Positions 36,301 to 48,453 of a DNA stretch of 64,000 nt are shown here, piece by piece. How positions within the stretch are numbered: position 1 is the first letter of the stretch; the number at the start of each line of letters is the position of its first letter. Below the pieces are notes generated by a model. That model made no database searches. It was given only the letters and a program-made list of their open reading frames with translations, and had not been told where the DNA came from. The translations under genes and the position numbers were made by a program. Where the stretch lies: NCBI GenBank assembly GCA_026929865.2, contig CM049397.1, positions 34,564,698 to 34,628,697 of the forward strand. Reading direction: 5' to 3'. This DNA comes from Hyperoplus lanceolatus. Taxonomy: Eukaryota > Chordata > Actinopteri > Uranoscopiformes > Ammodytidae.

Positions 36301-39300
36301 GTTGCAATCTGCTCTGTAGAGTTGGAAGCCAGCCAGCTGCAGTGCAAGAGACTGGTAACGATACACACAGCCAGGATACATTATGGTAGAAAAAGTGTCA
36401 TCAAACAGATTTCATAAGTCAAATACAAGGTATTGGTATCTATAGCCATATCAACACATTTTATACAATAGCCAGCTCTAGTCAACAGGAAGTGGGGAGA
36501 ACCCACTTAAACAAAGCACCTCAAACCACAAGCCACACACCCAAGACCAAATAAAGATATGTATAATGTTGAAATGAAACAGTAGCCACATTTGAATGAA
36601 TGTGTTCTGTATCTTTACAGTCACAGATGATCTTCAACCTAAGAAGCGGAGTAGCAGTTTGGTTTGGCTGCCACCTGACTGTGAGTAAAACTGATCTGAG
36701 TCAGAATTATTCTCTATATTAGCATTGCCTGTTGTTGTCTTTTTGATTAAAGTACCTGGTTACACTACCTGTAAAAGGTTTAGAACACCTTCATTTTTAT
36801 ACAGTTACATTTTTCAATGTGCTCTGAAATTAAATTAATCTATGTAATCTATCCATGTAATCTACTTCCTGCAGGTCAATATGGTCTAACAATGCCTTTA
36901 CCAATTGTTTGAATCAACTTTCAGGGCTTTATTTACTTACATTGCTGCAGAAAAGATCAACGTTGTGAACCCATTATTTGTACATACAACACAGCAATCG
37001 TACCTGGATGGTGCACACCAAAAGCAGATCAAACAAAGCGTACCAAGACCTTGTTAAAGCGGAGGTCTCTGTACGCTTCCAAACCAACTCTGGTGCTCAT
37101 AATGACTTGACTTGATTACTAATCTAATCTAAATTCGCTGGACTTGCTGGAACTACTTAATTTGTATTAACAATGGAAGATTGTGGCTGGTCTAACACTT
37201 TAGACCTTTAGTGAAGGCTGAGAAGGTTTTTTCTGATTCATTGTTTTTCCTTTTAGTGTCTGAGCTGAGGGTCATTCTGCTGGGGAACAGCTGGTCTGAG
37301 AGGAATTCAGTGGGGAATGTGATACTGGGAGAGACAACGTTCAACTTTGAAGAGGAACCAGTAGTTCAGAAATTCAAAGGATCATTTAAGGAGAAAGACA
37401 TAGTTCTCATCAACAGCCCAGATCTGCTTCATCCCAGCATATCTGAAGACAAATTGAAAGAACATGTGAAGAACTGTGTTCGTCTCTCTGCTCCTGGACC
37501 TCATGTGTTCCTGCTGGTTCTAAAGCCAGAGGACTTTACAGAGGAACAAAAAGTAAAGCTTTGCACAGTCCTTCAACTTTTCGGTGATCAATCATTTGAT
37601 CATTCACTGGTTCTGATCTCATCACTCAGAGAGGAGAGTCCAGATTTACCAGACCAACCCTTGAGAGAGATGATTAGTATGTGTAGCTACAGATCTTTGA
37701 AGCAGAATAACCTTGAACAATCAGAGCTGTTAACACACCTGGATCAAATTGCAGAGGAAAACAACAGAGAGCATGTTATCTGTAAGGTGTTCGAGGATGA
37801 GGATCCAGGTTTAGACATGAAACAAATGTCTGCTTCTGAATCCATCAAACCAGCTTTAATCCTGGTTATTTTTGGAAGGAGAGCAGCAGGTAAGATATCA
37901 GTAGCCAAGGCCATTTTAGGTCAGACAGACCTTCATTCAGTCTTCAACTCATCAGAGTGTGTTAAATATCAGGGAGAGGTTTGTGGACGTTGGGTTACCC
38001 TGGTGGAGCTGCCTGCCCTGTATGGAAAACCTAATGAGGCAGTGATGGAGGAATCACTCAGGTGTATCTCCCTCTGTGATCCTGAGGGCATCCATGCATT
38101 CATCCTGGTCCTACCTGTTGGTCCTCTCACTGATGAAGACAAGGAAGAGTTAGAAATCATCCAGAACATATTCAGCTCTCGAGTCAATGACTTCACCATG
38201 ATTCTGTTCACTGTGGAGTCAGATCCTACAGATCCAGATGTTGTTGACTTTGTAAAGGAAAACAAGGAGATCCAGGAGCTCTGCCAGAGTTGTGGAGGAA
38301 GATATGTCGTTCTCAATGTCAAGGACAAGAAGCAGATTCCAGAGTTGCTCAATAGTGTGGAGAAAATGAGAGTTGAAGCATCCAGATGCTTCACTAAAGA
38401 CATGTTCATCAAAGCTCTAATGGAGAATAATTTAAAACTGCAGGCTCACCTGCAGGATGTTAAACAGAGGAATGAGAGCACAGAGCCTCTCAGAATGGTA
38501 TTGATTGGGCGGACTGGCAGTGGGAAGAGTGCAACAGCAAACACCATTTTGGGCAAAAAGTGTTTCAAACTCAAAAACACAAAGTCTTGTGAAAAAAAAA
38601 CAGGAGAGATCGATGGACAGTCTGTCATTGTGGTGAGAACCCCGAGCTTATTTGATGATCCAATTCAAAAGGAGCTTTGCAAATGCATCAGCATGTTGTC
38701 TCCTGGTCCTCATGTGTTCTTGCTGGTGCTGCAGATTGGGGACATCACACCAGATGAAAAAGATTCTGTGGAACTGATCAAGAAACATTTTGGTAGGAAG
38801 TCTAAAGACTTTATCATCATTGTATTCACCAGAGGAGAAGAACTGGGAGATCAGTCTATTGAGAGTTATATCGAAGAATGTGACAGCTTCGTCAAACAAC
38901 TCATAAAGAACTGTGGAGGCAGATACCAGGTCTTCAATAACAAGGATTACACAAACCGCTCTCAAGTCAGTGAGCTGCTGACAAAGATCAAGACCATGGT
39001 GGAAGAAAATGGTGGCAGTTACAACACTGAGATGTTTGAGGACACAGAGGAAATAATACAAAGACAAGTGGAGGGGAAATTGAAGGAGAAGGAAGAAGAG
39101 ATGAGGAGAGATCATGAAGAGCTTGAGAACCTCAGGAGACAGTATAACAACATGAGAAGAGAGCATGATGAAATTGTTCAGGAGAAAACACTAAAAGCAA
39201 CACTGCTAAAGGAAAAGGATGAATGCATCACCAAAGAGCGTGAGATGTTAAAGAAAGAGAGGGAGGAATGGAGGGAATGGATAAGAACACTTAAAGCTTC

Positions 39301-39559
39301 AGAAATAGAGCAAAAAGCAAATGCTGAGAGGAAGCTGGAGCAATGTAAAAAAGATCTAGACGCATTGCATCAAGTACAAAAGGACACCTGGGAACAGCAA
39401 CGTCAGGACGATAAACAGAGGCTGGAGGAGGTCAAAGCAAGCCTCAAAGACCTCCAAGAGCATCATCGTAGAACAAGCGAAGGGATATATATTTCTGTCA
39501 TTGTGTCTATATTATTTTTATTATGTTTTTCATTATCAATTTTGTGGAAGGTACTTTGA
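30337..39559 (+). CDS. GIMAP8-like GTPase, gene 2 (three AIG1 domains, C-terminal membrane anchor)
   Basis: Exons: 30337-30394, 32754-32822, 36621-36680, 37257-39559. Phases agree and the model is 829 aa. The last exon is certain; the first has a weak GTTTTT donor, and 28079-28100 is an alternative start. In this numbering domain 1 begins near 64 with the non-canonical [12 protein letters not shown]; domain 2 has an intact-looking GRRAAGKIS (270-278); domain 3 has [12 protein letters not shown] (480-491), but its G3 box reads VRTPSLFD in place of [17 protein letters not shown] is conserved. Residues about 650-800 form a coiled coil, shorter than in gene 1. The last 25 residues ([19 protein letters not shown] then WKVL) are a hydrophobic tail anchor, implying attachment to an intracellular membrane with the G domains in the cytosol. 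AATAAA at 39699-39704 may be the poly(A) signal. About 4.6 kb of nested transposons fill introns 1 and 2. Confidence 0.92.
30543..30677 (+). mobile_element. 5'-truncated tRNA-derived SINE with 14-bp target duplication
   Basis: B box GGGTTCAAATCC, a body with cccatttcaactctgtacta, and a tail gataaagcttgaaaatgccc, flanked by AGAAATGCTTTTAT at 30529-30542 and 30678-30691. Same family as 693-865 (opposite orientation), lacking the A-box half. Confidence 0.85.
30919..32176. mobile_element. Nested TIR element with TA flanks
   Basis: Left GGGGAGAGTGGGTTAAGCTG and right ...CTCACCCCACTCTCCCC are near-perfect inverted repeats, each flanked by TA (30917-30918, 32177-32178). TA duplications suggest a Tc1/mariner-like origin. 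It carries a LINE 3' end at 31530-31810. No transposase frame was recognised. Confidence 0.6.
31530..31810 (+). mobile_element. L2/Maui-type LINE 3' end, tail (ACTT)n
   Basis: A C-terminal remnant (CTCCATTTCTGCCTTTAAATC) followed by GTACAGCACTTTGGACAG, ATAAATACATTTT and an ACTTACTTACTT tail. 5'-truncated. Confidence 0.6.
32754..32822 (+). other. Gene 2-specific serine-rich exon
   Basis: 69 nt between a TTTTTTAAG acceptor and a GTGAGT donor, phase 1 to 1. It encodes [10 protein letters not shown] and then a Ser/Pro-rich stretch ([12 protein letters not shown]). No equivalent was found in gene 3. Inclusion keeps the frame, and so would skipping. Confidence 0.55.
33458..35400 (+). mobile_element. 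hAT-like element, split by a younger hAT element
   Basis: Starts CAGGGGTTCTCAAACTTTTG with GAGGGCCAATTT. It is homologous to 16665-17160 on both sides of the insertion: gaaaccagataatgttagc on the left, then catccttagacacttgac on the right. No transposase frame survives. Confidence 0.65.
34150..35339. mobile_element. Non-autonomous hAT transposon with 8-bp target duplication
   Basis: Ends TAGGGATGAG and CACACCCCTA form short imperfect inverted repeats. Direct 8-bp duplication ATGTTAGC at 34142-34149 and 35340-35347. Subterminal repeats of cggata/cagata occur near both ends (34160-34220; 35245-35320), as expected for hAT transposase binding regions. No coding capacity was recognised. Confidence 0.85.
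36621..36680 (+). other. Conserved 60-nt exon of GIMAP gene 2
   Basis: TTTACAG acceptor, GTGAGT donor, phase 1 to 1. Encodes [19 protein letters not shown]. Orthologous in position to 22787-22846 and 52108-52161. Confidence 0.8.
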
Positions 39560-39744
39560 AAGCATATATTTGCAAACTACCAATGACAGTGGAAGAAGTT
39601 GCACTAGAGCAATGCTACCCTCGGGACAAATCTAAAGCTACTTACAAAAAGTAGTTCAATCAAATTGACAATGTTCATGTGATATCAAATTATAACAGAA
39701 TAAAATACAAAAGAGTCACATGGAAGCAGAAAAAGCCACTGAGT

Positions 39745-41480
39745 TTATTGCTTACACAATCACTGAGCTCTTTCGTAAAGCCAAACCTTATACCTGCCAG
39801 CTTGATCCCCCCACCCCAACCACCCTGGTCAAAGACTGACTTCCAGTCATTTCCCCTATGATCACCAAAATAATTGACTCCTCCCTCACTTCTGGAACCC
39901 TACACTTTTAAACTGGATGCAATTTAACCCATCCTTAAAATACCAGATGCAAACCCAACCTGACCTGTGCCTTTACAGACCCATCTGCAACCTGCTCTTA
40001 GTTACCAGAACTCTGGAGAGGATTGTTGTGGCTCAAATTCAGTCCCACCTCAAACCAGACCACTTTCCATTCTGGGTTTCACCCGATCAACGTACTGAAA
40101 CTGCCCTGGTTGAAGTTGCCAACAACTTCCTCCATTCAGCTGACACAGGATTCCTCACCACCCTAATCCTACTCGACCTCAGTGCCACCTTTGACACAAT
40201 CTCCCACCCAGTACCCCTGGAATGCCTGGCTGACATTGGGTTCACTGGCGTAACACTCTCCTAATTCATATCCTATCTCACTGACAACAGTTCATCCAAC
40301 TAAGAAACCGCAGGTCAGGGTGCTCTGCTGTTTCACTGGATGTCTCCCAGGGGTGAGTGTTGGGTCCCTTACTATTAACCATCTACCTCCTCCACCCTTG
40401 GCACGATATTCCGTCAGCATCAACCACCATTGTTTCAGCCACAGTCACACAGGCTGCTCCCTATGGGTTCAGTACTCACCACCCTCCTCCTTATAATCTA
40501 CATCCTCCCCCTCAGTCTGAAACTCTGTCTATTCAACCTGGACTTCCACTGCTATGCTATCTCCCGAATCAACTCCTGCCTGTCAGTAATAAAAACCTGG
40601 AAGCAATAAAACTTCCCCAAACTCAACAGTGAAACTAAAACAGAACTTCTCCTCATGGGCTCCAAATCCACAACCACCAAAATCAACAACCTCCCACACA
40701 CACCATCACCATCAATGGCATCACAGTTGCCCCTTCCTCCCAGGCCTGCAACTTTGGCGTGATCTTCGACTCCACCTTTATCCTTGAGCACTATATCCGC
40801 CATATCATCAAAACCTCCTTTTATCACCTACGAAACATCGTCAAAATCAGACCCTCTCTCACACCCCCCACTGCTGCAAGACTCATCCATGCCCTAATTT
40901 CCTCAATGTCTCGATATCGGCAACTCACTACTCTATGGCGTCAACTCCATCAATAGACACCAGCTGATTCAGAACCCAACTGCCTGTCTCATCACTCAGA
41001 CCAAATCCTGGCACCACATCACCCCAGTCCTGAAAAACCTCCACTGACTTCCCTTCACCCAACTATGAAATCATGGTCCTCAAATCGAAATTCCCCCATC
41101 AATTGCCTACCTCCCCAAATATCTCACAACCTCCTCGACCCCTACTAACCCCCACTTCCCTCAGATCTGCCTCAGTAGTTCTCCTCTCCACTCATAAAAA
41201 ACAACCTCCAAAGTTTAAGGCACAGAGCTTTCTTCAGGGCTGATCCTAGGCTATGGAAGACTCTGAATGCCTCACCATATTACTTGCCTCAAGACCCATA
41301 TCTTCTCCTCTGCCCATTCCCAGCCATTCACATTCTAAACTCAATGACTGTAAGGCAGTTTTCACTGGCCCCAACACCAAAGTGCTAAACAGGCTCCAAA
41401 TCATCCAGACATCATCTGGCCGGATAATTACAAGCACTCTGTTAAAAGAACAATGGCTTGTCCCCTTATGACCTCATACT
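39745..41480 (+). mobile_element. Degenerate LINE downstream of GIMAP gene 2
   Basis: Plus-strand reverse-transcriptase pieces: YRPICNLLLVTRTLERIV, TGFLTTLILLDLSATFDTIS, then VLGPLLLTIYLLHPW in another frame, and a C-terminal piece near 41220-41300. Stops and frameshifts throughout. It aligns with 56300-57970 and, reversed, with 17340-18600. CR1/L2-type family, inferred from the LLDLSAAFDT-type motif. Confidence 0.85.
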
Positions 41481-41499
41481 TTATCTAGACATAGTACTG

Positions 41500-42900
41500 A
41501 TGACAAATGTTGAATTTAAAAAAAAAAAAAAAATTTTGCCCTTTAAATTGAAATGAATGTGTCTACAGTGAACTTTTATAATATTTCGGTTTACATAGCA
41601 TTGCCTGATAAATTGTCTTATTTTTTCCTACGTTAAGAGATGTATATACTTCCCTGGGCTGTATATAGGCACACACACACACACAGAGGTCATTTGTAAA
41701 TAGCCTATGTTCATTGCTGTTTCTTAAATACAACTGTTTCTGCCTTCCAACTTGAAGTAGGATCATAATAAGAAAAAAAAATCATTATCAAAATAAACAG
41801 AACTAATTATGTAAAAAGAGAGATATGTGCAGTTCTAAGTTATTTAAGATGAAGAACTGTGCAATTTTTTTGGAGTGAAAAGGGTGATTCAGGAATGTGT
41901 AAATAATCAAATTTTTCAAAACATTTTCTAAAAGTTATTACAGATGCATTTGTTCATATGTTGTCAGTTGTCAGATTTATAATACATTCTGTTCTTAAAA
42001 ACTTTCAGAAATTTAATTTTAAGATTTGTAAATAGTCATTTTTGATTTATAAAATTTAAAAAAAGTTTGTATCCCAAAAATGTTGTAATTTTAACACTAT
42101 TTTGTTATTTTGTTCGGACACTATTTTCTTAAAATGAAATAAAGATTCTTACTCCTGATTTAACCAGCATTTAGATTTTTTCTGTTAAGATATCCGAATG
42201 TATGCATAATAAGTTAGATGGAGAGATACATGCCAAATTTGCATATTAATTTAAACATTTCTAAAAAATATTATTATACAAAGAATAAATGTCATGATAT
42301 TAGTTATTAACTGGCAACTTTTCACAATGATATCTAAGTTTAAATTGTTATCCTATTCATCTGCAGTGTCCACCTTAATTCATTTAATGAGTGGATGTTG
42401 CTGTATCATCAGGATATCGACTAAATGTCTTGATGTGTTAATGTGAAGAAATTTTATCAGATTTTCAATATTTATTAATATAAAGTGCAGGGTTAGCACT
42501 GAAGTAGTGCTTTTTAAAGTACAAATAGTATCAGCTATTTGTAGTGCAAACTTTGGTTCATTCACAGCTTTGAGCCTAAAACAATCAATCATATTCATGC
42601 AGGACACTTATCACTGTTACTCTGCCTACAACATTCATTCAACCAACACTGGCTGTTGCAACTTCCTGCCTCAGCCTTTCTAGCTCCTCACAGTATAGCT
42701 CTTTTTTTCATGTGCATTTATTCAGGTGATCAGCTCTTTCAACAGGATCCCTGTGGCTGCCTAGATACTTTTAAAGTTCCCTCATTAAGCACAGATTTTT
42801 ACATTACATTCCACCACTGGTAAAATAATATTATTTACAAGTATTTATACATTTAAATTGACGTATGAATGAGTCAAAAAGACAACTTTATTTATAATTG
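41500..42900. other. Non-coding duplicated segment ending unit A
   Basis: AT-rich sequence matching 57990-58290 and 61110-62070 of unit B (for example gtttctgccttccaa.ttgaagt and caatcatattcat.caggacac). No genes seen. It shows the site of the 2.8-kb insertion of unit B in its empty state (tgctgtttcttaaatacaac at about 41730). Confidence 0.7.
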
Positions 42901-43218
42901 AATCAGCTTTATTGGCATACATTTAAAAAAAAACATATAGTATTATTTAACATGTATGCACATTTTAATACAGAGAGAAAGAAAACTAAATATAAAACCA
43001 TTAAAAACTTGAAAAATATGTTATTGATTTGATCAAAGATAAGTGTATTATGCTTGATCATTGCTGCACTGCTCCATGAGAAACTAAACAAAAGGATAGA
43101 CATCGTATTGACATGGGGGGAACATTTTAGTGATCTTTATGCGCCACCTGCTGGACATATTGTATATTTCAGCTCTGGGTTTATTTGATTGAGTATTTTA
43201 AGAGAATGATTCCTCTCA

Positions 43219-43343
43219 CGCCCTGCGATGGACTGGCGAACTGTCCAGGGTGTACCCTGCCCTCGCCCAATGCAGCTGGGATTGGCTCCAGCCCCCCCCG
43301 CGACCCCTAACGGGACAAGCGGTAGAAGATGGATGGATGGATG
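43219..43343 (+). mobile_element. Retroposon fragment with (GGAT)n tail and 11-bp target duplication
   Basis: Contains the common fish repeat words ccctgcgatggactggcgaa, gtccagggtgtaccctgcc and gggattggctccagcc, ending gatggatggatg. Flanked by GATTCCTCTCA at 43208-43218 and 43344-43354. Units A and C are uninterrupted here (gaatgattcctctcaataaatg). Confidence 0.85.
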
Positions 43344-43581
43344 GATTCCTCTCACTAGATGTTATCAAGGGAATATTTACCTTGCAGAAAGATCGAGATT
43401 TAATATGTTTAGTTAATAATTAAATCAGTTATGGCGGCTTTCGTCAGAAAGCACAAAATAAATAAGTTAATAAAAATTAAGAAATTGACGTATATAGGAG
43501 TGTTTAAGTCATCCATCCGTCGTTCAGTTTATATACAAAACATATTACATCACATCATCATCTCTACATTATTATCCTGTT

Positions 43582-44708
43582 ATACCATAGTCTGTGTGAA
43601 TACTCTATTCTGATTGGCTGGAGAACATTCCATAGGTGTGGATTAACCCCTGATGTATGGACACCTAGATGGAACTGTTTACATTCTGTCCACTTAAATG
43701 CGTCGCCGGCTCGCCGCTGATTAAACAGTGTTGATAAGGGATTTATAAAGCCTAAAATATCCTACCGTGCAATAGCCTCTGGACACCACAGGATGGCGCT
43801 CGCAACACAAGAGCTGTAGTAACGATAGTAGTACAATAAAGTGGCTAAACTTAATGTCCTCTGGTTAAACGTCAATGGTGATCTCGTTAAAAAGGTGAGT
43901 AAGACCCCTGTTTAATTTGAAAAAGGTTTGTAACAGAGTTTACATGTAGCCACCAAAGCCCGGCTGCACTGTCTATCTGGACACAGGCTCCTGCTGTCAG
44001 TCACTGCCTCACGTAACTTCAGGCTGTAGCCCATAATACACATGTTCGCCAGTCATATTCTCCGTGAAATGCGTTATTTATTTTGGGGGAAATGCATTGT
44101 TAGCTCGGTGGAACTGTTGTTAAACATAATGGCTGATTACATTTACTGTTTGTAGAGCGTGCGCAATGTTTTTTGACTTTGTATCTTCTTGCTAGCATAA
44201 CAGAAGCTCTGTTGCTAACAGCTGCCGCAGTCTCCCGTTGCTCGTATCCCTGGTCCGACTCTCAGTACAATTTGAATGCACCATTACAGCCAAATTCTGT
44301 CGTCGCTAGGTCGTATCCTTGGTAGTTCCTATTGACTGGTGTACTGAACTACGTTTTCATTACATAAGAACCTTATGGGTTTGCAATGGTTATTCCAGTT
44401 ATTATACGAGGTCTCGGGCGTTGCTGTGGAAACAAGTTGTTATTCGTTCGAAACAAATCTAGTTTCGTTCAAAAAAAATCTAATTTGATCGCAAAAAGGC
44501 ATGAAAATATAACTGATTGGTCTAATTATTATTTTTATTAGTAGGTGACTATGGTATAAGCGGGTTAATGCCCTTCGAGGTGTCCAGGTATCAGGGGTTA
44601 ATGGACTTCGTGAAGGCAACTGTCCTCCGCTGCGCGTCGGACAGTTCTCGCCTCCACGGTGTCCATTAACCCCTGATACCTGGACACCTCGTCGGGCATT
44701 AACCCTTA
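43582..44708. mobile_element. 1.1-kb insertion with complex inverted repeats
   Basis: Unit copies elsewhere read tcctgttatctatagag (about 27718, 62568). Here the word is split after tcctgtta and resumes tatctatagag at about 44710. TATACCATAGTC at 43581-43592 is inverted at 44547-44558. A long palindrome follows at 44560-44705 (gggttaatgccc; ggtgtccaggtatcagggg; complements at 44660-44705). Family unknown. Confidence 0.65.
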
Positions 44709-44811
44709 CTTATCTATAGAGAAAAAAAAATCAAAATAAAATGTTGGCCTACGATTCCGTATATATGGATTAACTTTATTTTTGTATGTAAGCAGCAGAA
44801 CCTGCTTATAT

Positions 44812-44839
<28 letters not shown>

Positions 44840-44851
<12 letters not shown>

Positions 44852-45125
44852 AACAAATTCATAACTGAAAAAAAAAGTTTTAAATAATATTCCACACTCA
44901 ATACTCTTTTGCATTGTGATTAATTAGATTAGTATGTAGATTAACACCAGGCTACAGTATTTTGGACAAGCACTTTTGGAAATAATTGACTTGTGTGTGT
45001 GTGTGTGTGTGTGTGTGGCCGTTGTGCGTGCAAGTAAGCCTATGTTTGTGAGAAAGAATTTGAGTTTTAGACCTTTCGGAAAGTGAGGTAATGTTGTCCG
45101 GTTCTCACTTTGGGACAGACCTTTA
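44840..45125. repeat. Truncated copy of the first-exon repeat, exon missing
   Basis: After the TC tract (44816-44847) the sequence jumps straight to the later part of the repeat (aacaaattcataactgaaaa; TG run; gcaagtaagcctatgtttgtgag). The ATG exon has been deleted. Confidence 0.6.
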
Positions 45126-45147
45126 GGTTAGGTTAGGGTAAGTTTAA

Positions 45148-46072
45148 AGCTACTACGAGTAAGTCGGCACGTTGGCGACACCTTTGAACAAAAGCGGTAG
45201 TATTATTACGACGCCAGCTGTCGTGAAGCTGTTTTGTAGCTTGTGCAGGGAGTGCAAGATTCAAATAATCAGGAAGCAATATGGTGCGTGTCCGTGTGTC
45301 GAAAGTGTGAGGGCACCGGACTCTTTTCGGCTCCGTGAGTCTATGGGTGACACAGCATCAACTAATGCCAGTAAGTGCTAAACACACCTGATTGCAATGA
45401 GTTGATGCATTGTCACCTCTCACGGAGCTGAACGAGTCCCCGTGTCCTCACACAAAGCGAATAAACGAGAGATGGCAGTTAGTTAGTATGGATCACGATG
45501 AGGTAATGTGTTTATGTTGTAAATAATGACTATTTCCGATGAATAATGGTCATCTGATGATGCTGGTGAGGCAAAGTAAACTTTGTTTTAGTAGGCTACC
45601 GCTCATTCATTTAGGAGTAAACACTGCAGTCTAGGTTCGCTGCGTGAAATTGTGTATACGTTGCTTGGAAACACCCTCCCGCCCGACTATCACTCTCCCT
45701 TTTAGCTTTTCTTCATTGCATTTTCTTTTTTTTCTTTTATGGTTCAGGCCCATTATCAGTCATTATGACGACAAACAACTGTCTCAAACAAGGCTCCCGC
45801 TCCCCTTCCCTCACCTGGAGGGATAGGCTTCTCAATTCACGTTCCTGCGCCACACTGAAATCTGTGACCAATACGGATATGTGACCATAGAGCATGCACG
45901 CGTGAACCGAAAATCGGACTGGGTGTACGACCAGATCAAATGCAGTAATAAAAACTATATAAAAACGTCTTTCTTTGCACTGATGGTCTCGTTTGCTGTT
46001 AAAGGTAATTTATGATTATGAGAGGAAACATGAGGCTGTTTAAAAGATATTTAAATGTTACTCGTAGCCGCT
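45148..46072. mobile_element. 925-bp element flanked by TTAA
   Basis: TTAA at 45144-45147 and 46073-46076. Ends AGCTACTACGAGTAA and TTACTCGTAGCCGCT are inverted with two to three mismatches. The paralogous sequence at 47620-47640 (gtaagtttaagggttgggattagg) is uninterrupted. No recognisable transposase. Confidence 0.75.
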
Positions 46073-46881
46073 TTAAGGGTTAGGCAATTAGTGCTAATTT
46101 TCATGGTTAGGGCTACGGAATTCTTTATGTCAATGGGAGTCCTCACAAGTATAGGTGTACTAGAGAGAGTGTGTGTGTGTGTGTGTGTTTCGTGCGTGTA
46201 TTGCTCATGTCGTGGGGACATTTTTCTGCTTAAACACTGATATTGTGGGGACATAAGCTTTTTTTGCGGACCAAATGGGGAATATTTACCTTACCTTGCA
46301 GAAAGATCGTGATTTATTTTGTTTTGTTAATAATGAGATCAGTTATTGGGACTTCCGTCAGAAAGAACAAAATAAATAAATAATTCAAAATTAAGAAATT
46401 GACGTATACAGGAGCGTTAATTTATCCATCCACCGTTCAGTTAATATACAAAAAATATTAGATTATGATCTCTACTTTATTATCCTGTTATCTAGAGAAA
46501 ATAATTAAATTATTTCATAATCACTTGAGGACATAAAATGTAGGCCTACGATTATAGGCCTACATAGGAAAATGACCCTTCTTTAGTTTTTTATCTAAAC
46601 AAGCAGACTTCTAAAACTTTTGACAATATAATTTTTAACCTCATATGCAGGAATACAAATCATTACGTTAAAATGTGGCAATAACGATTTATGTGCTCTT
46701 TATAACATTATTATTTAATTGGTTGCTTCATTTTTCTGTTTTTGCAACAGTTGTTATTAACGTTTCCGTCAATTGTTAATAAGGTTTATAATAAAGAGAG
46801 CTCGCTTATTTTTGTTTTTTCTCTCTCTCTATCTATCCATCTCTCTCTCTCTCTCTGTCTATATCTATCTATTTATCTATG

Positions 46882-46919
<38 letters not shown>

Positions 46920-47039
46920 CATATCTCTCTCTATCTCTCTCTGTTGTTGTTGCATGAGTACAGGTTTGACAGGTTTAGATTTATAGAGATAGGTAAGAGG
47001 AAAGACGTCGATTTAGTTTCACTTGCATCTCAAACTTTG

Positions 47040-47062
47040 ATTGGCGCAGGAGGAAAAATCAG
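47040..47062 (+). pseudogene. Inactivated GIMAP first-exon copy (start codon lost)
   Basis: The ATG of the other copies reads ATTGG here: an extra T breaks the start codon. The TCAG end and GTGAGT donor remain. The upstream TC tract and TACAG site (46959-46963) are also retained. Confidence 0.6.
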
Positions 47063-47388
47063 GTGAGTAAACTGAACCAAACTAGATTCAAACACACAAA
47101 CTATTCTGTTTTTCAAAAGTTGTTGTTGGAACGTCAAACTTGTTGTTTTAGTGACACTAGTTCAATTAAAGTATAATATTAATAACTACTGTTAAACAAT
47201 TACATTATTGTTCGGTGGGGCCGCACCTAGTCTACACGGAAGCTTGTAAAAAAAAAATAAGAAAAATGTCAATGACAAAATCATAACTGAAAAGGAAAGT
47301 TAAAATAATATTCCTCACTTAATACACTTTTGCAGTGCGATTTATGATAGTATGTAGATTAACAGCACCAGCACTTTTTGGAAATAAT

Positions 47389-47392
<4 letters not shown>

Positions 47393-47479
<87 letters not shown>
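47393..47479. repeat. (TG)n microsatellite
   Basis: About 87 bp of pure TG repeat inside a first-exon repeat copy. Confidence 0.95.
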
Positions 47480-47481
<2 letters not shown>

Positions 47482-47978
47482 CATTGTGCATACAAGTAGA
47501 CCTATGTTTGTGAGAAAGAATTTGAGTTTTAGACCTCATGATTGACGACATTTTCGGAAAGTGAGGTAATGTTGTCTGGTTCTCACTTTGGGACAGGCCT
47601 TTAGGTTAGGTTAGGGTAAGTTTAAGGGTTGGGATTAGGCAATTAGTGCTAAAGTTTATGGTTAAGGCTAGGGAATGCATTATGTCAATGGGTGTCCTCA
47701 CAAGTACAAGTGTACTAGAGTGTGTGTGTGTGTGTTTCGTGCGTGTATTGCTCATGTGGTGGGGACATTTTTCTGTTAAACACTGATATTGTGGGGACAT
47801 AAGCTTTTTTTGCGGACCAAATGGGGAATATTTATCTTGCAGAAAGATCATGCTTATGTGCTCTTTAACATAATTATTTAATTTGTTGCTGCGGTTTTCT
47901 GCTTTTGCAGCAGTTGTTATTATTGTTTCGTCAATTGTTAATAAGGTTTATATAAAGAGAACCTCCTTATGTTTGTTT

Positions 47979-48021
<43 letters not shown>

Positions 48022-48115
48022 TTTGTTGTTGTTGCATGAGTACAGGTTTGACAGGTTTAGATTTACAGAGATAGGTAAGACGTCGATTTAGTTTCACTTG
48101 CATCTTGAACTTCTG

Positions 48116-48137
48116 ATGGCGCAGCAGGAAAAATCAG
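48116..48137 (+). other. Candidate alternative GIMAP first exon, copy 3 (MAQQEKS)
   Basis: 22 nt ending in phase 1 before GTGAGT. The preceding TACAG at 48041-48045 follows a TC tract, so the whole exon could be 48046-48137. It lies 3 kb upstream of exon 51093-51114 of gene 3. Confidence 0.55.
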
Positions 48138-48391
48138 GTGAGTAAACTGAACCAAACTAAATTCAAACGCGCTGCTGGTTTTCAGAAGTTGTTGGTGCAT
48201 CGTCAAGCTTGTCGTTTTAGTGACACTAGTTAAATTAATGTATAATATTAATAACTTATATTAAACTATTACATTATTGATTGGTTGGGCCGCACCTAGT
48301 CTACATGAACAAAATGTCACTATCAAAATCATAACTGAAGATGAAAGTTTGAAAAATATTCCTCACTCAATACTCTTGTACAGTGATAATT

Positions 48392-48392
<1 letters not shown>

Positions 48393-48451
<59 letters not shown>
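48393..48451. repeat. (TG)n microsatellite
   Basis: About 59 bp of TG repeat. A further interrupted TG tract stands at 49174-49290. Confidence 0.9.

Positions 48452-48453
<2 letters not shown>

Larger units (their letters stand above)
26980..42900. repeat. Tandem unit A (contains GIMAP gene 2)
   Basis: The segment near 26995-27270 (gatcattgctgcactgctct, cgccacctgctggg, gagaatgattcctctca) recurs at 43040-43220 and 62215-62470, at spacings of about 16.0 and 19.2 kb. Within the units, 29830-30340 matches 50090-51100, 36600-39700 matches 52060-55560, and 39750-42900 matches 56300-62070 once insertions are discounted. Boundaries are approximate. Confidence 0.8.

Noticed and set aside
38648..39166. 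172-codon minus-strand frame over GIMAP gene 2, and similar frames at 37969, 54886, 55311 and 19147
   Set aside because: Antisense shadows of the AIG1 and coiled-coil exons; hydrophobic Ser/Phe/Leu-rich translations typical of reversed Glu/Lys codons.
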